Source: Ligula intestinalis (lineage: Eukaryota > Platyhelminthes > Cestoda > Diphyllobothriidea > Diphyllobothriidae). From it: 64,000 nucleotides of DNA. Every line of letters begins with the position of its first letter. Positions within the stretch are counted from its first letter, which is position 1. The stretch spans positions 85,606,047 to 85,670,046 of the forward strand of contig JAYGXS010000002.1 in NCBI GenBank assembly GCA_036362985.1, read 5' to 3'. Shown here piece after piece: positions 1-10,905 of the stretch. The notes beneath the pieces are model-generated. The model was given only the letters and a program-made list of their open reading frames with translations, had not been told where the DNA came from and made no database searches. The position numbers and the translations under genes are program-made.

Positions 1-18
1 CCACACTGTAATTGTGCT

Positions 19-55
19 GACGTTTCGGAAATACACTATTTTCCATCATCATCAG
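19..55 (-). ncRNA. Hammerhead ribozyme motif (PLE-D, normal end)
   Basis: On the minus strand: CTGATGA with an extra repeated ATG, stem II GGAAA/TTTCC, GAAA, then CGTC. ACGT is self-complementary and would form helix III between two RNAs. The expected cleavage site follows GTC. Outside the core, CACAC and GTGTG can extend helix I. The ATG duplication between CTGATGA and stem II is the only blemish. Confidence 0.65.
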
Positions 56-371
56 AGTGGTGGGTTGTGTGTTCCTGTTGGCGAAGTTGCAAGTCACTTG
101 CTAGCGCTGGCGGCCTCGTCGGGGCTGATTGGAGTCTTGTCCGGAGGGCCTGATAGGCTGGATTTAAATCAATATTTCTGTTGCTTGTGCCCACGGATGC
201 CCAACTTTCAAGCACCAATCTGGTCATCGTGTCGTTGGATCGGCCGATGACTTTGGCGTTTTCGAAAGCAAACTTATGCTTCTCCCGGTCCATGTGGCCT
301 TATACCAGTGACAGTTTATCCTCGCGATCGACTGCAAGTTGATATTCATGCAGTCTTGTGCAGCAGAAGTC
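36..371 (-). pseudogene. PLE C-terminal GIY-YIG end, broken
   Basis: Reading leftward from 371, the frame gives RLHEYQLAVDRED, then LSLV, an in-frame TAA at 300-302, then HMDREKHKFAFENAKVIG and ESWASVGTSNRNIDLNPAY. This matches, in order, the end of the intact frame at 12481-13401 (RIKEHKAAVHRRD, LSLV, FNWDATDVI, EAWHSNPASINRHVELD). It is the last third of the GIY-YIG module of Penelope-like elements. The YIG part just upstream is frameshifted. The frame runs into the hammerhead at its 3' end. Confidence 0.7.
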
Positions 372-935
372 ACCGACGCGGCAGGGGAGGAGAACTCATC
401 GCGGCTCAAACGGCCGACATGAGTCAGCAATCCACCGACGAGCCCAAACATGTGAGCCGGGTCCACACTTGGAATGCCAACCGGTCCAGCCACCCGAGTA
501 TGGAAGGAGAGCCGATAGTAGCCGGCCATGTGCACACAATACGCACACAGACCTGATGGCGACAACAGCAGACAGATAGGCGACGGGGGATGTAGGAGGA
601 CGGGCAGAGAGGGCCCTTCGCCGCGCACACGACCGGGATGACTCACCTACCCACCGACGGACACCGGACCCGGAACGAGGGCTGATCCACGCATTCGGCT
701 CAGAGGGGAGGTCGGGCGGTGGTCACACTACCGGGCCGGTTAACTAAGACGCGTTAATGACACACGGACAGACAATGGATGACACACACGGGCGCCAGCC
801 ACCCACAATGGAGGTGCCGCAGCCAATCCACGGACAGCACGAAGTTCAGCGCTCATGCGTCAGCCATTTCTACAACACCAGATGGGCTGCGCGGCATTCC
901 AACTCTCGGCAAGCAGGGACACACAACCCAACTTT

Positions 936-969
936 CTGATGATAAAAAATAGTGTATTTCCGAAACGTG
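936..969 (+). ncRNA. Hammerhead ribozyme motif (PLE-D, inverted end), site mutated
   Basis: CTGATGA (936-942), degraded stem II ending TTTC, then GAAACGTG (962-969). It is the inverted partner of the motif at 19-55. The base at the cleavage position is G rather than C. Hammerheads need A, C or T there, so this copy should be inactive. Confidence 0.6.
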
Positions 970-1211
970 AGCACAATCACAGTGTGGTCCACGACAGCGC
1001 CTTGTTTTCTTCTTCACCTTCTTTAAGAGATGATGATCGGGATATATATATATATATATATATATATTCACTCAGGAATGTGCGAACACCGATCGAATAG
1101 GCTTCCGAACTAAACAAGGTTCGTGTGGTGGTCAAGGTCCCCAACGGGTGACCGCCTGCCAGGCCGATTCCGGCCAAGTCATAATAGCAGTAAGTGGGGT
1201 ATGACAGCATC

Positions 1212-1268
1212 TGGGGGTAACTTGATACAGAACTGTTTCGGGCTTATTAGCCTTCATCAGCCAAGCAT
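1212..1268 (-). ncRNA. Complete type I-like hammerhead ribozyme (left arm)
   Basis: Mirror copy of the ribozyme at 1413-1473. On the minus strand CTGATGA is 1260-1254, GAAAC is 1239-1235 and cleavage is expected after the A complementary to T1226. Core, stems II and III and helix I are the same as in the right arm. Confidence 0.85.
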
Positions 1269-1412
1269 AACCCTGAACACCCGTTGGGGACCTCTGACTA
1301 CCACACGCGGTTCGATGAAGTGCTTATGACCCATCTGATAGACACCAGTGGTGGACCAACTGCGCCGTCTGTGAGTGCGTTTGTTTGTGTTGTCCGACCA
1401 GCTGGTGTTCAG

Positions 1413-1473
1413 GGTTATGCTTGGCTGATGAAGGCTAATAAGCCCGAAACAGTTCTGTATCAAGTTACCCCCA
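1413..1473 (+). ncRNA. Complete type I-like hammerhead ribozyme (right arm)
   Basis: CTGATGA at 1425-1431, stem II GGCT-AATA-AGCC, GAAA at 1446-1449, a short helix III ACA-GTTC-TGT, cleavage expected after A1459. Helix I pairs CTTGG before the core with TCAAG after the site (one G-T wobble), and GGG with CCC further out. All invariant core bases are present. A stable closed helix III sets it apart from the PLE ribozymes here and makes it like the schistosome SM-alpha type. Confidence 0.85.
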
Positions 1474-1615
1474 GATGCTGTCATACCCCACTTACTGCTA
1501 TTATGACTTGGCCGGAATCGGCCTGGCAGGCGGTCACCCGTTGGGGACCTCTGACCACCACACGAACTTTGTTTAGTTTGGAAGTCTATTCGATCTGTGT
1601 TCGCACATTCCTGAG

Positions 1616-1655
<40 letters not shown>

Positions 1656-1925
1656 CAGTGAACATAAGATCGTCTTTTTTACTGCATCTGAAGTAGTTGA
1701 CAGACATAATGGGCTGCGTATTATAAATATTGCTCTACAAAACCCATAAATACGCCTATACCAACTAATGAATATGTGTGGTCAATGAAACATTAAATGT
1801 TAGTTCTAATATAGTAGAGTATCCACATACTTCAATATTTTTAATACCATTGCAACACTTTCGATCAGTTCACTAAAAAAGGCACAAAACGCAGTCTCGG
1901 TACGCAACTTTTTGCACCTAAAATC

Positions 1926-2490
1926 AACTAAAAGTGGCGACAGCTCGACCATCGGTTTCCACAATGTCCACCACGTGCTCTCGCATGCTGAAGGAGTACG
2001 GTAACTCCCACGGTATTACAGTAAAAGTAGACTTGCGGAGAATCTACCCTAGTCTCTCAGCCCTCCCACACTGGGATTTTGTTTCAAAACAAACGTTAAG
2101 AATGCCGGAGATGGGGGAGGGCGCAGGCGGCTAACGTGACCAACACTCAATTCGCCTACCAACAGCACGCTTCGCTAGGTTGTCTCCCGACTGGAAGTGC
2201 CGTAAAGGCTACATGAAGACAAAGCCATTGCAGCGTGACTCTTAGCCCCCAGAGAGTCACTCCATTCAACAGGATTTACTAGGCTGACTGCGGTTTACAA
2301 AGTAGCCCATCAGTTGGCAACCTTCCAATCCACGGCTCTTGGCGCGTCGCAATAGCTGCAAGCGCATCAGATTGATTATGGTGAGGAAATAAATGCGCTG
2401 AGGCTCGACCTCACCCTCTCCCCCACCGCCGGTAACAGACCGCCGCCTAGCTGGTTGGTTGCCTAAGATGATGTCATATAAGCTCACAGC
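1926..2490 (+). repeat. Interspersed repeat family R, copy 1
   Basis: It shares ordered blocks with 27855-28400, 51690-52195 and 52490-53060: a start like CGACGATGTCCACCACG, a middle GAGATGGGGGAGGGCGCAGG, AGGCTGACTGCGGT, CATCAGTTGGCAACC, and an end in TCGACCTCACCCTCTC followed by CACCTAGCTGGTTGG-like sequence. Length about 560 bases. No coding frame is conserved between copies, so I treat it as a non-coding repeat of unknown class. Confidence 0.65.
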
Positions 2491-5400
2491 CAATAGCATT
2501 GAAAATTGAGCAATACTTAATATGTCGGCAGCGTTTTTTTAAGACCTCATTAGAATAACCTAGAAGGCAGGTCAAACCATCAGCATTCTTATGCGCAGTT
2601 TACGCGAAAAAAACATAATAAGCTCTTTCTCCATCCATTTTTGGTCTTCTTTTCATTCCTGCCGGTTAGGTCTACTGTTTTGCATCAACATCGGGTTGTC
2701 TGCTCAATTGTACCCTCAACTTTGCATGCAGTTAACTAAATCCTAATACATCTTTAGGCCCGTGAGCCTGTCCAATATCCTATGATTTCACAGGTATAAA
2801 AACACAAGAAAACTCATTCATATTACGCGAACGACTATTGGGTGATTGAAATTTCGGAGGAAGTTATAAATGCAGTTTTTTAGAAGAGAATTTTCGATAA
2901 TTCAGTTCCAGTTTCAGGGGAAGTTCACTTTTTATTTCAAATTAAGGGAAAATCAATTCCTTTTATGACGTCTGTTTGCATGTCCAAAATCTAGCTTATC
3001 TATTTTGTGATTTTTGGTGAGTAGAACGAAAAACGGACGATGGACACCTCGGTGTTCTCGGACACTTCAGTTAAGACAACGATGGCACCATTTAGTAGAA
3101 TGTTAGCCTCAGATATCGAATAGCAAGAAAGTACTGAATCGTAGTGAAGGACAAGGCTGTATCAAAGACGATAATACAGTACGACTTGAGGGTGAACCAA
3201 ATCTAGTCAACATCAGGAACAAGCGTGAGATTTCCAGCAACTTTTCACATGTGACTCAGACGAGACGCCCTTTCAATAAGGCGAGGAGTTTCAGAAAGTT
3301 TCCGGAAACCTCCGCTCATGCGGGCTTGAGACATTCTGTTCATCCTAAATCTTCACAGGTTAGCTTAACATAATTTTTGAAAATTAAATTGATGCTTTTT
3401 TCTGAAAATAAGTGCGAATTCTAAAATTTGGCATCACTTGCTCTGGCAAGGATATATTCTATGCCTGTTTTACTTATTTTGGAGTTCATTCTTAATATGA
3501 TCAACATTAACGTGCAGTTTGGTTCTCTCTTTGATAAAAGCATAGAAAATTCCTTCCACATGAAACTTTTCCCAATTTCTCCAAAACTTATGGCCATTTC
3601 TCTTCAAAAATCTAACTTAAATGACGATTAAACTAAGATAAAGGCTTTCGGAGAATTCAATAAACTGAATGAATCGAAGTAGCGTTGCTAAATATACCCT
3701 AAAGTGCCAGATCAGATGTCATGATGAACGTTGCATGGTCATTGGCGACTAAGCTACTTCTCATAAAATAGCCAGGATTAATAAACTGACGGGTATGAGT
3801 TATAATGAATGTACATTTCACAATAATATAAAAGCGCATAATAAGAAGCCTTTTTAAAACCAAAAGATAGCATTTTTTACAACCTTACTCAGTTTCCATT
3901 AGCAAAATAGTATCAATCTTTCACATATATCAGCATGTTACACGAATTTTAGGCCATATCATACAGTTAACCCTTACTATCCCTGATAAGAACTTGCGGA
4001 CAACGAAATTGGACACTGCAAGTAATCTTTTAAAGTCAATGATTAATTTTCGCACGAAACCGTTCTGAAGTCAAAAATTATTTCCAAACATTACCCTAAG
4101 AACACATCAAATTATTCACACAGGACTTCGACACAAGCGACCACTCAAACTGCAAATATTGTATAGCAGTTTAAAAAATAAATGGCGAATAAGTCGACGA
4201 AGTTTTCAATCTCGTCCATCGAAGGCACAACCTGACCAAGTAAACCCAGTTGCCTTTCGAATTTTACATGGTAATCATCGCATAAAGTAAGTGAACACAT
4301 ATGAGTATTAGCGCCTGCCATGTCTTCTCCATATATGCACAGTAGGTGTTCAAACTCATGAATTCCAAGGGTTGTAAAAGTAACTCCCTGCTATGCAAGC
4401 GCAGCTCATATTGCGTCGGCCAAAGCCTTGCGGTAGTAAGCAACTGATGGTTCTTAAAATTAAGGCATACTACAGTTTATCAAGTAGTATTACGTTGTCG
4501 GTAAAGACCAAACTTTTTGGAAAAGCAGAAATTCCCGCAAAGGTGGACAGCCAGCGTATTAGGAAAACTTACGTTGTAAATGAAGTAGACGCCTGCTTTT
4601 GCAAACGCATCGAGTGAAAAAAGCAGCCCAATTAGAATTAAGTTGGATAATATTCATTTTTTAATCTTTTCCAATAAACATTCTTCCATATTTTGCGCAT
4701 CGTAACGTTTTGCAGTTATCATAGAGCCCAAAGTGCACGTTTACTTTCGAATCACACAAACAAGTTAGCTCAGTGCCGAAAAACACGTACGTCCACAACA
4801 GAAGTCACGAGTGAATACGCTAAAGATTAATTAAAAAGCTTTCTCTTACAACTTACCTAAAAAGCCTTTTAATATGTCGGCGTCGAATATCTGTGTACTT
4901 TACCTTTGTGAGTCCATATAAGTCAGCGTCTTACCGCTAGGTGAGGTGGATATTTGTTCTCAGTTAGCCTACATGCTGCGGTTTTATTGCGCCTGATAGC
5001 ACACACTCCGCAAAATATTATAGCCCACAACATTTCTATATCATGCAAAAACATGACCCGGCCACTAGTGCAGGCTATTCATTAGAGTGCATGCTTTAAA
5101 GTGCAAAAGACGAAGCTTCTGATGGCACTATACACTGGGAGATTTTAGTGTCCATTTATTACGCGTCTTTCGCCACTGTTCACCAAAATTGCAGGCCCTA
5201 GTTATGATGGCGGATGGCACAAAGACGGCAACCGCGCAATTGGCGGCAAGTAATGGAGGTTGGATAAGCTTTGAACTGTGTTCTTTTTCATTTTGCTGAA
5301 CGTGCCTGTCAGTGCCAACTACGGTTCCCGCCCAAAAATTTCCCTGCGCCAGATAAATGTGCTCCTTAATGACAATAGGGACGGACATCTGCGAAAATCG

Positions 5401-7610
5401 TTCGTTTGTTCGTTCGTTACGACAGTAACTGTGCAAATGTTTATTTAATTTAGATGGCAGAATGACAGGTGAAAAAACTCAAACTGCATTCTATCATCAG
5501 AGCATTTTTGTTGGAAGTTAAACTGTATCTTGGTAAATTTGATTGCCATGACTACACTAGATAAATACGCACAACGATACAATGTTCCCTAAAGTTAAAT
5601 GCACAGTTCACGTTCAAAAATGAATAACTGCGCATGTAGCAATCACTCAACAACACCAATTTTTTGCATTTACTAGTTGTACTATTTTATTCTTTAAGGG
5701 TTACTGTTACCATTATTACACTCTAGATAGTTTGTGAATAGGTCTTAAACGTTTAGAATTAATGAACGAGTGTTTTCACGATACCGTAAAGCTATTACTT
5801 AAACATATCTTTATATTCAGACAACTGAAAAATAAGAACGATTATAGCGAAAATGCTGTTTTCAAGACGTCTAAATCCATAATTAAGGTAGAGCATTTAC
5901 ATTACATGGGAGAAAGATTCACATATTGCGGGGCACGCAAATGTTGCCACTGCATGCGGCAGTGACTGGTTCTGCCCCAATGGCCTCATTGGTAAATAAA
6001 TGACTTCCAAATGAATTCACTTATCTTAAGCATAAAATGCCTTTATTTTAATGTGAAATACCAACAAGTGTGAAGTTTCCAAGTAGACGTTATACCTCTA
6101 TAAGCAGCCTGACGCCATCGCGGTTACGGACACTGTCGTGCTATAGAATCCTGCATATGCGACTTGATTATGATACTTTTTTGTTTTTTATAATTGCGGC
6201 ATCTGTGCTCAAGGTGTGCCCTGCCCTTGTGGTATTTTAGCTAATTTGTTCGCTGCAGAGCTTTGCAAAGCTCGGCCAATGGCCTTTACACATAAAGTTA
6301 TCACATGTCACGTAAGGAGTCATTTTATCGACGGTAGATCAGCAGCAACTATGAGAGCAGGTATCTCTCTCTCTCTCTCTGCTACTCTTAACCTCCAAAA
6401 CGGACAGTCTTTGCGATTGATCCCGATCACGTTAACGTACGGTGGAGTTTTGGCAGAAGAAGCATACATTCACGTGCCAACTAATTTTACTGTGCTTGGA
6501 AGACTACCAAACCGATAAAAATAAACGCCGTGTTCATGTTCTCAGTAAAAATCCAGCGAATTAGAACAGACATTTCCCAAACGAAGCAACCTTTCGAAAA
6601 CCGCAAGAGAAAACCATATTCTGTCGGTCAAATTCTCGGTAATCAACATTTATTTTGTTGTGACAGTATAGGACTCTATACTTGGCGAAACAAAACATAA
6701 TATGTTACACTTTTTTAGTCAATCGACAAATCCTTCAACCAAAAAGTTTTAAGGATTTTAAAATTTTTAATTTTTAAACACTACATCCGTCAAACAATTA
6801 AACCGCTAATTTGAGATCAAATCATTAGCGACGATTTTTAAGGGCGAATATGAAGCCTTCCTTATCTAATGGTTTTTTTGATTGACCATTTAAAAAGTTG
6901 ATTACTTTCCATTATTAACAATTTCATCATTCTCAATTTTAAAGGAGCATTCTTCAATTGTTAATCATTCCTCGGAGTGCATAGTCAAAGCATAAAGTGC
7001 TCTGTTGGAATCAATTTTGCATTAATCCCAAACTGAAATACCCTTCAGAATATGTTCGCATACTGCAATTGTAATATTGACATAGCAAAATTCTAGTACG
7101 ATCAAAGAAGTGTTTTTAAGCTCAGTCAACAAATACAGCTACACTTTCTGCTTCCAAAAGTTATGAGCAAGCCCTTTGGCGGAAGTCTAAAGTGATTATG
7201 GCCTATCATAGGACGCGAAAAACGAATCCTTCTGTCATGCGTTTATAAAGCACTTTTTGCTAACACGCCTAAGTCAAACCTCCACGGCCAATTACATTTC
7301 AAAAGTTTTGACTCTTGAAAGTGAAGCACAAAGACAACAGAATGGCATAAAGTTGCCGGCATTAAAATATGCACGACTGTCGTTATGTGCCCATATCTAT
7401 CACATGTGGACCATGTTCTATAAATTTGAGCAGGCTGGCTGAGCAGAAGATGTTTAATGCTGGATTCTTAAGACGTATAACATATTAAAGGAACTCAGAC
7501 TTAGCGGTTCCCTTTTGTCCGATCTTTGGATAAGCTTTTCATAAAAGAGTTTGATTAGAATTGAGGCAATAATTCGCATTCCGGATATGTGTATAGATCG
7601 ATAAAAAAGC
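2491..7610. other. AT-rich sequence, nothing assigned
   Basis: Only short unrelated frames (under about 105 codons) with no family resemblance. A short (CT)n run sits at 6366-6382. A stretch near 3880-3965 weakly resembles the right arm of the foldback family but is not enough to call. Confidence 0.5.
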
Positions 7611-7645
7611 CGAGTCGATCACCGGAATCATAGTTTTATTATTTT

Positions 7646-7678
7646 GAGCTTTCGAACTTTTGTGGGGCCCATCATCAC
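7646..7678 (-). ncRNA. Hammerhead ribozyme relic (PLE-C, inverted end)
   Basis: On the minus strand: GTGATGA-T, a stem II starting GGGCCCC, then GAAAGCTC. The first core base is G instead of C. AGCT is the same helix III palindrome as in PLE-E. Likely inactive. Confidence 0.5.
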
Positions 7679-7840
7679 CATCCGAAGTCTACCATGCACA
7701 ATCGATTCACGAGAATCATGTATTGATTAAATCCCAGTGAGAAGTCAAAAGTAATCTATGGTAAACCATGTCTAAATTGATGTTGTAACTTACTATACTA
7801 ACAGCCTAGGCAGATGCTAAACTGCAGAAATTTCACGGCA

Positions 7841-8146
7841 TAGAATGGACGCATGCTGAGTTTGCGCATACACGAACATAAAATGGCCATACGACGGGGT
7901 GACGCATTGTCGCAAGTAGATACCTACAACTATGAGACAAGTCATGAATTCAACTTCGCAGCTGCGGGGATAATTGCCCACAACAAGACAAGTCGAGAAC
8001 TGACTGAAGCCTGGGCCCCGGATGACAACTCTGACAACCGATGTATTAGGCTGGCGCCCGCAGACATCGCCCCGCGCAGGCATCTCCAGACTCACAGAAC
8101 TGGAGTTAACTGGTCTTGTCCCCCCGTCACTCTGACGGTTGATTGA
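7841..8146 (+). pseudogene. PLE-C GIY-YIG C-terminal fragment
   Basis: The frame contains RIHEHKMAIRRGDALSQV, then HEFNFAAAGIIAH, then LTEAWAPDDNSDNR and LAPADIAPRRHLQ. These line up in order with the end of the PLE-B frame (RIKEHKAAVHRRD, FNWDATDVIA, FLEAWHSNPASINR) and with the PLE-C copy near 45.9-46.3 kb. It lacks the RT and the GIY/YIG start. The codons before 7853 belong to the same module, so the annotated Met is only an internal residue. Confidence 0.7.
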
Positions 8147-8194
8147 ACCCTGCTTTCTATAGATGTTGCTTCCTTTTCTTTGGTGATTTTATCT

Positions 8195-8228
8195 CTGACT
8201 ATTGACTTTCGCAAGAGTTGAAGAGTTC
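8195..8228 (+). ncRNA. Hammerhead ribozyme relic (PLE-C, normal end)
   Basis: CTGACTA-T, then a TTTCGCAAGAG hairpin, AAGA and GTTC. It aligns base for base with the relic at 45753-45786. CTGACGA has become CTGACTA and GAAA is damaged. It sits about 50 bases after the end of the frame, as in the other PLE families. Confidence 0.45.
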
Positions 8229-8262
8229 AGACTAATAAAACTATGATTCCAGTGATTGACAT

Positions 8263-9222
8263 AGTTGGATAAGGATCCCTTATTTTCTTTCATATGAGGT
8301 ATGGATTATACACGAGCGTATTCTAAAGCACCATAAATGGATGCTCACTTGCATTTATATAATTGCGTTTGTGAGAGATCGAAACTAGTAGTTTGCAGCC
8401 ACAGATAAAGATTTGAATCTTCAAGGCTTAATTTTTATCATGACTATTCCATTCCCGGAACACCTGCATTAATGGAGAAACGCGTAACACCTATGATAAA
8501 GGCCAGGTCAAATAAACTTTTCAGCGATGGACGAAATGATAGGGAATTGGAAAGCATGCAGCATACTTAAAACAGCTTCAAATCATGCGGAAGCATGTGG
8601 AAAAAATACTTATCTTTAAGAATTAGCCATAAGTGACCCGACAAGTAAAATTGCCTTGAGAACTGTAAATTTATGAAAAATAAAAAAGGTAGGTCTAATA
8701 ACCACTGTCGGAAAGTTTAAGTTCTGGTAGACCCTCTGTGACTGTGACTTATCACAAAAGCTTTAAGGTCCGAATATTCTATGCGAATTGGGGAAAACTG
8801 TTACTTTGATAACGTCTCCTTACTGCAAACTCTCCAAAAATATGTCCTCTTATCTGTGTTTGATGGCAAATGATATTTGCATAAAATTTTACGCTGCGCT
8901 GGATAAGATCACAGGACAGCTCGTAATAAATGAAAGTCAGCACACGACGCAGCAAGAATAATCTGATGCGTCAAACATGCTAACAGTAGAACATAAACGA
9001 CTTTCTTTTAATAAAGGCCAATTTGCGTGCAAAGTTAAGCATAATTAACATTCTTTGTTTCCAGTTTTTACTGTTGGGGATATTCAAATATCATCTACTT
9101 TTAAAAAGAAAGTTTTGGTCGATAAAATCTAAACTGATATTCCATCCTCCAATTTGTGCGGAAACGTCGTTCTGTATCTGGCCTAGGCTTTGTACCCAAA
9201 ATGCATAGTGCCGGCCGTGTAA
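8263..9222. other. AT-rich sequence, nothing assigned
   Basis: No frame or repeat that I can relate to other parts of the window. Confidence 0.4.
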
Positions 9223-10190
9223 AACTACAATTCGCGCCAGAATTCCTGCAGCATGCCAACACATGCGAATGATTGATACTTTTTCACTAATCGGCATGGA
9301 CTCAGGTTCTGATACTTATTATCACGGAGTCTTTTCTCAAGTTATTTCAGTCATTATAAGGTGCGGGCTTTTTAGCAAGCTTGGTTCTGACCCCTAACGA
9401 AACGTATCTACTGTAAAAAGTAACTATTTATATACTACGCTCTTTTATCATTGATTTTGACTGTCTATAAATTCAAATATATTTTATGGAAAACTTGCTT
9501 GAAAAAATTATCTCTTGTACATATTTGGTTGGAAGTCAAGCCTTCTTTAAAATTTGTACCTAAAAAGGTTTCTTTCGGTTCTAGAAAAAATTAAAGTTAC
9601 GAGCTTTATTACAATTTTTAGGTGTTCATTCAAAATACATCGTATCTATCAATCTCTTAATGCTGCCTATACTGTTTTGAGCACATCTCTTTCAACATTT
9701 TGTGTGAGATTTTTAACTTCTTTCTCAAACTGTAGGTGACATTATCCTTATCCTTAATCAGAATGCAAATCAAGCACCGCTTTTAAACCTTGAATTCTAG
9801 TGTAGCAGTCAGTAGGTTTCAAAATTATTCACCAATTAGGAAACTTTTATAAGTATAAATGTTAAGAAAGCGCAATTTGCCACCAAACGAGTACAAGAAA
9901 TAATATTTTCGTGCATGTTAATCATAAAATATATTTGTATTGATAAAAGGCAGTCAAAATCAACAATGACACGCCTACTTTTCAAGTACTTACTTTTTGC
10001 AGTACAGGCATTCTGTTAGCGAACAGAAAGAAGTTCGCTAAAAGGTCCGCATCCTATCATGACTTAAATAACGTCAGAATAGTCCCCACGATAATCAGCA
10101 TCTCAACTTGAGTCAATGCCGATTAGCGAAAGAGTATAAATAATTCGCATATGTTGGCATGTTGCACGAATCCTGGCGCGTACTGTAGAT
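9223..10190. mobile_element. Foldback element with ~350 bp inverted arms, copy 1
   Basis: About 9223-9575 and 9840-10190 are reverse complements along nearly their whole length. Shared blocks include CACTAATCGGCAT, TCATTGATTTTGACTG and CAAATATATTTTATG. The same arms make a second element at 62836-63850. The loop of about 260 bases has no protein frame. Long arms with a short unique centre are typical of foldback or long-TIR non-autonomous DNA elements; the class is inferred. Confidence 0.75.
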
Positions 10191-10235
10191 AAGAAGAAGA
10201 TGACTTAATCACTAGAGCAATATTTTTATTCAGCT

Positions 10236-10269
10236 GACGTTTCGACATCCGTCGCGGATTCAGCATCAG
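10236..10269 (-). ncRNA. Hammerhead ribozyme motif (PLE-A), one core change
   Basis: On the minus strand: CTGATGC-T, stem II GAATCC-GCGAC-GGATgTC, GAAA, CGTC. Only the last base of CTGATGA is changed (A to C). The palindromic ACGT helix III and GTC site are intact. The same stem II is seen at 17433 and 38638. Confidence 0.6.
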
Positions 10270-10290
10270 AAACATAAGCCAACAATAGTT

Positions 10291-10414
10291 TATGGATTGG
10301 GGGCCCGTTAACCAGGACTCAAGCTATTCTCGGCTCACCCGATTGTCACCTCTTGCGAGAATTTCGGCCTTTTCAAAGTTGAATGTGTGGCCGGGTCTCG
10401 TCGAATGAGCCGAA
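10291..10414 (-). pseudogene. PLE-A GIY-YIG C-terminal fragment
   Basis: On the minus strand the frame gives AHSTRPGHTFNFEKAEIL, ARGDNRVSRE, an in-frame TAG, then LESWLTGPQSIN. This is the standard end of the Penelope GIY-YIG module. Residues upstream of AHST in the open frame come from a different element (PLE-B tail), so the 72-codon frame at 10324-10542 is chimeric. Confidence 0.7.
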
Positions 10415-10475
10415 CCTTGACATAATGATTTCGAGCACATAGAATAAAGACAGTTTTCGCAGTTAATCATTTTGA

Positions 10476-10905
10476 AGCTGTGAAAAGAAGGAGGATCTTC
10501 GGATAATCGAGTTGTACTGGTGAATTTTCGAACAGATATCACTTGAACGTCGTCGGACTAAATGAAATGGGGTAGGATTGGGCTGGAGGGGGCGATAGGT
10601 TATGCTGAAAAGGAAGGGGAAGTGTTAACGTTTGGATTGTGGGCCACGTGTTCGGAGGAGGGGTGCGCCAGAGTCAAAGAAATTATACTTAACCGAGCAC
10701 GGGCAGCCTGCTGTTGTTTCAGGCTGCGTGCAGGTCAGTCGATTGAACGCGAAAACTTGCATAGTGTGAATCAAGCTCTTAGTGTCTGTAAATAATAGCC
10801 GGGCTCGAGTGCCACGCTTCGATGAACTCTCTGGCTCGCCTCGTATTAGCCATTGGGATCACCTCGGTGCCATCCCGATTGAATGGGTGCTCACACTCAT
10901 TATCT
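10476..10905 (-). mobile_element. PLE-B inverted 3' end (end of ORF, 3' UTR, ribozyme)
   Basis: The reverse complement of 10905-10478 follows 13220-13715 block by block: GCTAATACG, GAGCTTGATTCACACTAT, CAGCCTGAAACAACAGCAGG, GAACACGTGGCCCA, CAAACGTTAACAC, then CGACGACG and CGAAAATTCAC. So this is a second, inverted copy of the PLE-B 3' end facing away from the main copy. Inside it the C-terminal frame (10735-10905) keeps EAWHSSPAI but is broken by a stop. Confidence 0.8.
10522..10556 (-). ncRNA. Hammerhead ribozyme relic (PLE-B, inverted end)
   Basis: CCGACGA replaces CTGACGA; then a damaged stem II ending TGTTC, GAAA and ATTC. AATT is the helix III palindrome of this family. Partner of the motif at 13642-13676. 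Confidence 0.5.

Larger units (their letters stand above)
1..987 (-). mobile_element. Penelope-like element relic (PLE-D) with inverted ends
   Basis: The first ~100 bases and 908-987 are inverted copies of each other. Both read CCACACTGT-ATTGTGCT and then a hammerhead core. Between them lies a minus-strand frame for the end of a Penelope-type GIY-YIG domain. A truncated PLE with one normal and one inverted pseudo-LTR is a known arrangement for these elements. The left arm may start before the window. The interior 400-900 is GC-rich and has no readable reverse transcriptase, so the element is heavily 5'-truncated. Confidence 0.75.
1041..1653. repeat. Near-perfect palindrome carrying two hammerhead ribozymes
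   Basis: Arms 1041-1281 and 1404-1653 are reverse complements with only a few mismatches by eye, around a 122-base loop. Both outer ends are (AT)n runs (about 1043-1067 and 1618-1650). Each arm holds one full hammerhead. Part of the loop (CCGTTGGGGACCTCTGAC at 1282) also recurs directly at 1541, so the unit is part inverted and part tandem. I see no protein frame. It resembles a non-autonomous hammerhead SINE or retrozyme rather than a PLE. Confidence 0.8.
7611..8262 (+). mobile_element. PLE-C remnant with inverted left end
   Basis: The block ATCATAGTTTTATTATT with its flank (about 7613-7640) returns inverted at 8232-8262, so the two 3' ends point outward. Between them is the end of a GIY-YIG frame on the plus strand. 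The family is the same as the minus-strand element at 45742-46860. The rest of the 5' side is missing. Confidence 0.7.
10191..10435 (-). mobile_element. PLE-A 3' end fragment
   Basis: Reading leftward: the end of a GIY-YIG frame, a hammerhead, then a tail with ATCTTCTTCTT. The tail after the ribozyme matches the solo copies at 17433-17510 and 38595-38690. It abuts the PLE-B 3' end and starts exactly where the foldback arm stops. Confidence 0.65.

Noticed and set aside
3860..3970. Third copy of the foldback arm
   Set aside because: Some blocks (CCATTAGC, CAGCATGTTACACGAAT) resemble the right arm at 10110-10180, but the match is short and has no partner arm.
5487..5520. CTGATGA on the minus strand as a hammerhead
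   Set aside because: No GAAA or stem II follows at the right distance.
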